Origin: a bacterium
Lineage (GTDB): Bacteria > Hinthialibacterota > Hinthialibacteria > OLB16
Length of the DNA: 64,000 nt
Direction: 5' to 3'
NCBI GenBank assembly: GCA_022072055.1
Contig: JAJVIK010000008.1
Coordinates: 186,001 to 250,000, forward strand
The translations under genes were made by a program, and so were the position numbers. The stretch's first letter is position 1. Each line of letters opens with the position of its first letter. Under the pieces are notes generated by a model that made no database searches, was not told the origin of the DNA, and was given only the letters and a program-made list of their open reading frames with translations. Below, piece by piece: positions 61,831-64,000 of the stretch.

Positions 61831-61943
61831 CCGCAATGCTCCCATCAGGGCGTCCTGGGGGCGCCAAGCGAGGCCCCCCTGGGGGCCCGCCGAGAATAGT
61901 AGGCGAAGGGTACCCGTCCGCGCGGTCATCGTCAACTTGTGGA

Positions 61944-62666
61944 TCAGCCCGATGAGAGCCGCGAGACCGGATTGTCCTCCAGATGGATGTTGTTCACCTG
62001 AAGCCAGTGCATCGGGTCCTGGTCGAGCGAGGCGGCGAAGGGGCGAGTCAGCCCCACCGCGATGATCGCGGGGACCCCCGCCGAGAGACGACCCGCGACC
62101 TGGTCAATCCGCTTGCGGTCCGGGGTGACATGATCCCCGCCGTACAGACGGATATCCGTCACCGAAAGATCCGCGGCCAGGTTTCCATCGCTCACCTGAA
62201 GCTGAACACGCGGGGGTTTTCCCGGCGCCTCGGCCACTCGCAGAGCCAGCCTCCCATTCGGCGCCAGGCATCCGAGCGAGCGACATCCCTTCCCGGCCTC
62301 AACCGCGAATTTTCGGATCCCCACGCGCTGAAGATCCTCCCCGAAGATCTCCCGAAAGGTGGACTTGGCGATCCGCTGAAGAGCCTTCCAGAAGAGCTCC
62401 GGGCGAACACGCTCGAGCCGCCGAACCCTCCTCGGGTCGAAGAGGTGATCCTCGCTCTCGGGCGCGGACGGACGAGGAGTGACTTCCCCAAGGTCCAGGA
62501 GAGCGCCGATCTCAAAGGGACCGCCATGGCATTCGAGCAGCCGGGTCTCCAGGCGCTGGTGGTTGGGAAGCACGGGGCGAACATGCGCCCCGTTGGACCA
62601 ATCGATCCCCGCCGCGCAGAAGAATCCCGCCTGCATCCGCGTGAGATGATGGATGACTATCCGCAT
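61944..62666 (-). CDS. Dual-OB-domain protein
   Basis: A 240-residue soluble protein of the dual-OB family: 'VIHHLTRMQAGFFCAAGID' and 'HVRPVLPNHQRLETRLLEC' start the first barrel, 'FDPRRVRRLERVRPELFW' bridges, and 'LSVTDIRLYGGDHVTPDR' plus 'VGLTRPFAASLDQDPMHWLQVNN' (partial) are the usual C-terminal motifs. Such proteins are found next to DUF488 genes, as here (6 bases downstream). A role with nucleic acids is assumed from the fold; unproven. Confidence 0.8.
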   Translation of the reverse strand: MRIVIHHLTRMQAGFFCAAGIDWSNGAHVRPVLPNHQRLETRLLECHGGPFEIGALLDLGEVTPRPSAPESEDHLFDPRRVRRLERVRPELFWKALQRIAKSTFREIFGEDLQRVGIRKFAVEAGKGCRSLGCLAPNGRLALRVAEAPGKPPRVQLQVSDGNLAADLSVTDIRLYGGDHVTPDRKRIDQVAGRLSAGVPAIIAVGLTRPFAASLDQDPMHWLQVNNIHLEDNPVSRLSSG

Positions 62667-62672
62667 CGATCT

Positions 62673-63110
62673 TCAAAGGTGAATGATCTTCACCCCGCTC
62701 CACTTTTCCTGAAGGTACTCCGCCACCAGTCGACGGTGGCATTGGTCCGGCTCCGGTTCGCTGCACAACAAGACCGAGCGGATGGAGAAGAGCTCGCGGG
62801 GAATCTTCTTCTCCACCTTCCTTTCACGGAGCAGGGCGAGGAATCCTCGCTCATAATCCCGCCAGCTCCCCTTTTCCTTCTTGTAGGCGTCGAGAATCTC
62901 CTGGGTGGGGGCAAGCAGCGGTTCATGGATGTATTCCGCGCCGCAGAGCTCCGAAAGGAAAAAGGGGAGATCCTCCCGCTTGGTGAAACGCGCCAGTTGC
63001 GAGGTGTTGTTCAGGCGGATGTCGATCAGACGACGAACGCCCGCGCTCCTCAAGGCTCCGAAGAACTGCTCGGCGGTTTTCTGGGCAAAACCGATTGTAA
63101 GGATCTCCAT
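62673..63110 (-). CDS. DUF488 protein (first type)
   Basis: A 145-residue DUF488 protein: 'MEILTIGFAQKTAEQFFGA', 'RRLIDIRLNNTSQLARF', 'FFLSELCGAEYIHEPLLAP' and the C-terminal 'LLCSEPEPDQCHRRLVAEY'. The Cys/His-rich end is conserved in the family and may be catalytic. Its start lies 61 bases inside the other DUF488 gene. Function unknown. Confidence 0.9.
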   Translation of the reverse strand: MEILTIGFAQKTAEQFFGALRSAGVRRLIDIRLNNTSQLARFTKREDLPFFLSELCGAEYIHEPLLAPTQEILDAYKKEKGSWRDYERGFLALLRERKVEKKIPRELFSIRSVLLCSEPEPDQCHRRLVAEYLQEKWSGVKIIHL

Positions 63111-63661
63111 GCTGGGGCCTCCTCGAAATCAAACAGGGATTGCTGAAGCGCGCCGCCGGGCGCTTTCTCCGCCTCTTCTCGCTCAAGAAGCTCGCGCTCG
63201 GATTCGACCCGCCCATCCCCGCGGATGTGAAGGACCTCGACCCCCTTCTCCGTCAACACGCGCGTGATCAGAAGCCGCCGGTGGCAGAGGCAGGGGTTTT
63301 CCTCGCTGCAGGCCAGGGCCACGCGCTCCGACCCGGCCAGATCCATCACGCGCGCGACACCGGAAGTGAACAGGCCGGACTCGGCCACCTTCCCATACAG
63401 AACATGCCCCTCACGGTCGTAATACTTCAACCCTTGGGGGCGACCCCCAAGCTCCTTGCCGAGGAACAGATACTCTATCCCGGCCTCGCGCGCGGCGGCG
63501 CGGATCGCCTCCTGATTGAATTGCGGCGCGAATTTCGAGTAGGGGCTGGATCGCGTGTCCACCAGCACGGTGATCCCATGCGCGCGGAGCAGGTCGATGA
63601 ACCATTCCTCGGCGTGATTTGAGTGGCCGATGGTGTGAAGGGTCAGCGGCTTGAATGACAC
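63050..63661 (-). CDS. DUF488 protein (second type)
   Basis: A 203-residue DUF488 protein: 'LHTIGHSNHAEEWFIDLLR', 'VLVDTRSSPYSKFAPQFN', 'YLFLGKELGGRPQGLKYYD', 'LACSEENPCLCHRRLLIT'. The start is uncertain: GTG at 63661 (CGAGGT upstream) is used, with a TTG at 63715 possible. A C-terminal tail beyond the domain is Glu/Ser/Pro-rich. It overlaps the next DUF488 gene by 61 bases, so the two are co-translated in one transcript with the dual-OB gene. Confidence 0.85.
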   Translation of the reverse strand: MSFKPLTLHTIGHSNHAEEWFIDLLRAHGITVLVDTRSSPYSKFAPQFNQEAIRAAAREAGIEYLFLGKELGGRPQGLKYYDREGHVLYGKVAESGLFTSGVARVMDLAGSERVALACSEENPCLCHRRLLITRVLTEKGVEVLHIRGDGRVESERELLEREEAEKAPGGALQQSLFDFEEAPAWRSLQSVLPRKPPSSSSEP

Positions 63662-63718
63662 TCGGGAGACCTCGTTTGGAGTGAGACTCCGGGCAGTTCG
63701 CGTCTTGGCGCGCAACCC

Positions 63719-64000
63719 TCAATCGGGATACACAAACTCCACCGGAATCTCCACCTCCGGGTGAAGGCTTTTGTGGACCGGGCAGGCGTTGGCGGTATTC
63801 TCCATGAGCTGACGGTCCCCGGGAGAGAGTCCGGAGGGCATCTCGATCCGCACTTTAAGGCGGCGGATCCGTCGCGGAGCACCTTGCGACATCTCCTTGA
63901 CCACATGCGCGCGAGCGCCGTCCAGGGTGAGGTTGTGACGTTGCGCCACGATCCCCATCGTGGTCAGCATGCAAGTCCCCAGCGCGGTGGCGACCAGGTC
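63719..64000 (-). CDS. OsmC-family peroxiredoxin-like protein, 5' end outside window
   Basis: The frame stays open to the right edge, so only the C-terminal 93 residues are seen. 'LVATALGTCMLTTMGIVA' holds the first redox Cys and 'ANACPVHKSLHPEVEIPVE' the second, the signature of OsmC/Ohr proteins that reduce organic peroxides. It ends 57 bases before the DUF488 start on the same strand. Confidence 0.85.
   Translation of the reverse strand, partial: DLVATALGTCMLTTMGIVAQRHNLTLDGARAHVVKEMSQGAPRRIRRLKVRIEMPSGLSPGDRQLMENTANACPVHKSLHPEVEIPVEFVYPD

Noticed and set aside
61983-63146. 387-codon plus-strand frame opposite the dual-OB and DUF488 genes
   Set aside because: Antisense shadow; the minus-strand genes match known families.

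Overview
The window is about 62-64% GC by eye and densely coded on both strands. It looks like one piece of an uncultured, Gram-negative-type bacterial chromosome. Supporting signs are secreted and Tat-exported beta-propeller proteins, lipoproteins, a type IV pilus-like minor pseudopilin operon, a dockerin-bearing secreted protein, NrfHA cytochromes, two HAF-repeat proteins and many toxin-antitoxin pairs. This mix is typical of environmental FCB/PVC-like or candidate-phylum genomes, but no rRNA gene is present and I cannot name the phylum. TGA is used freely as a stop, so the genetic code is standard.

Layout. 0-6.2 kb (+): GH36-type alpha-galactosidase (cut by the left edge), two tandem membrane-anchored HAF-repeat proteins and an apiosidase-like DUF5060/DUF4038 glycosidase, closely packed with one ATGA overlap. 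6.3-10.2 kb (-): a WD40 protein with a degenerate caspase-like domain, a SAM hydroxide adenosyltransferase and RNase D. 10.4-16.6 kb (+): an H1-like protein with a HARE-HTH-like domain, a HARP/UvsW-like helicase and three membrane glycosylation/acylation proteins. 16.7-25.9 kb (-): a pseudopilin operon, a BFD-like ferredoxin, XerC, a methyltransferase, a GT39-like protein, a MNT/HEPN pair and FabH. 26-28.8 kb (-): HigBA and a P-domain/dockerin protein. 29-39 kb (+): a B12-type radical SAM enzyme, an orphan DNA methyltransferase, a sedolisin-like protease, then SDR, CysK and FGGY kinase genes and a VapBC-like pair. 39-41.4 kb (-): an OstA-like periplasmic protein, an HNH nuclease gene broken by a stop, and VapBC. 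41.6-47.3 kb (+): a Spinster-type MFS protein, glycine oxidase, decayed duplicate genes around a reverse-oriented HicBA pair, and a Tat-exported TolB-like propeller. 47.4-53.1 kb (-): a YidR-like propeller, a second HigBA, a membrane-anchored unknown, a wHTH+HEPN two-gene unit and an SRPBCC protein. 53.5 kb to the end: RecA with a clear sigma-70-type promoter, a zinc dehydrogenase (-), a glycosyltransferase/phosphatase/ATPase cluster, NrfHA (-), and a dual-OB/DUF488/DUF488/OsmC cluster (-) cut by the right edge.

Functionally the region joins polysaccharide breakdown, envelope glycosylation, dissimilatory nitrite reduction to ammonium and housekeeping genes with a dispersed accessory layer of at least six toxin-antitoxin loci. 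The strongest unexplained signals are: (1) a two-gene winged-helix/HEPN unit at 51.2-52.5 kb; (2) a dispersed intergenic element that folds as a three-way junction, with a compensatory base-pair change between its two copies; (3) a WD40-caspase pseudoenzyme; (4) a bacterial linker-histone-like protein ending in a HARE-type winged helix; and (5) duplicated and decayed genes flanking HicBA. No tRNA, rRNA, CRISPR array, transposase or prophage was seen.
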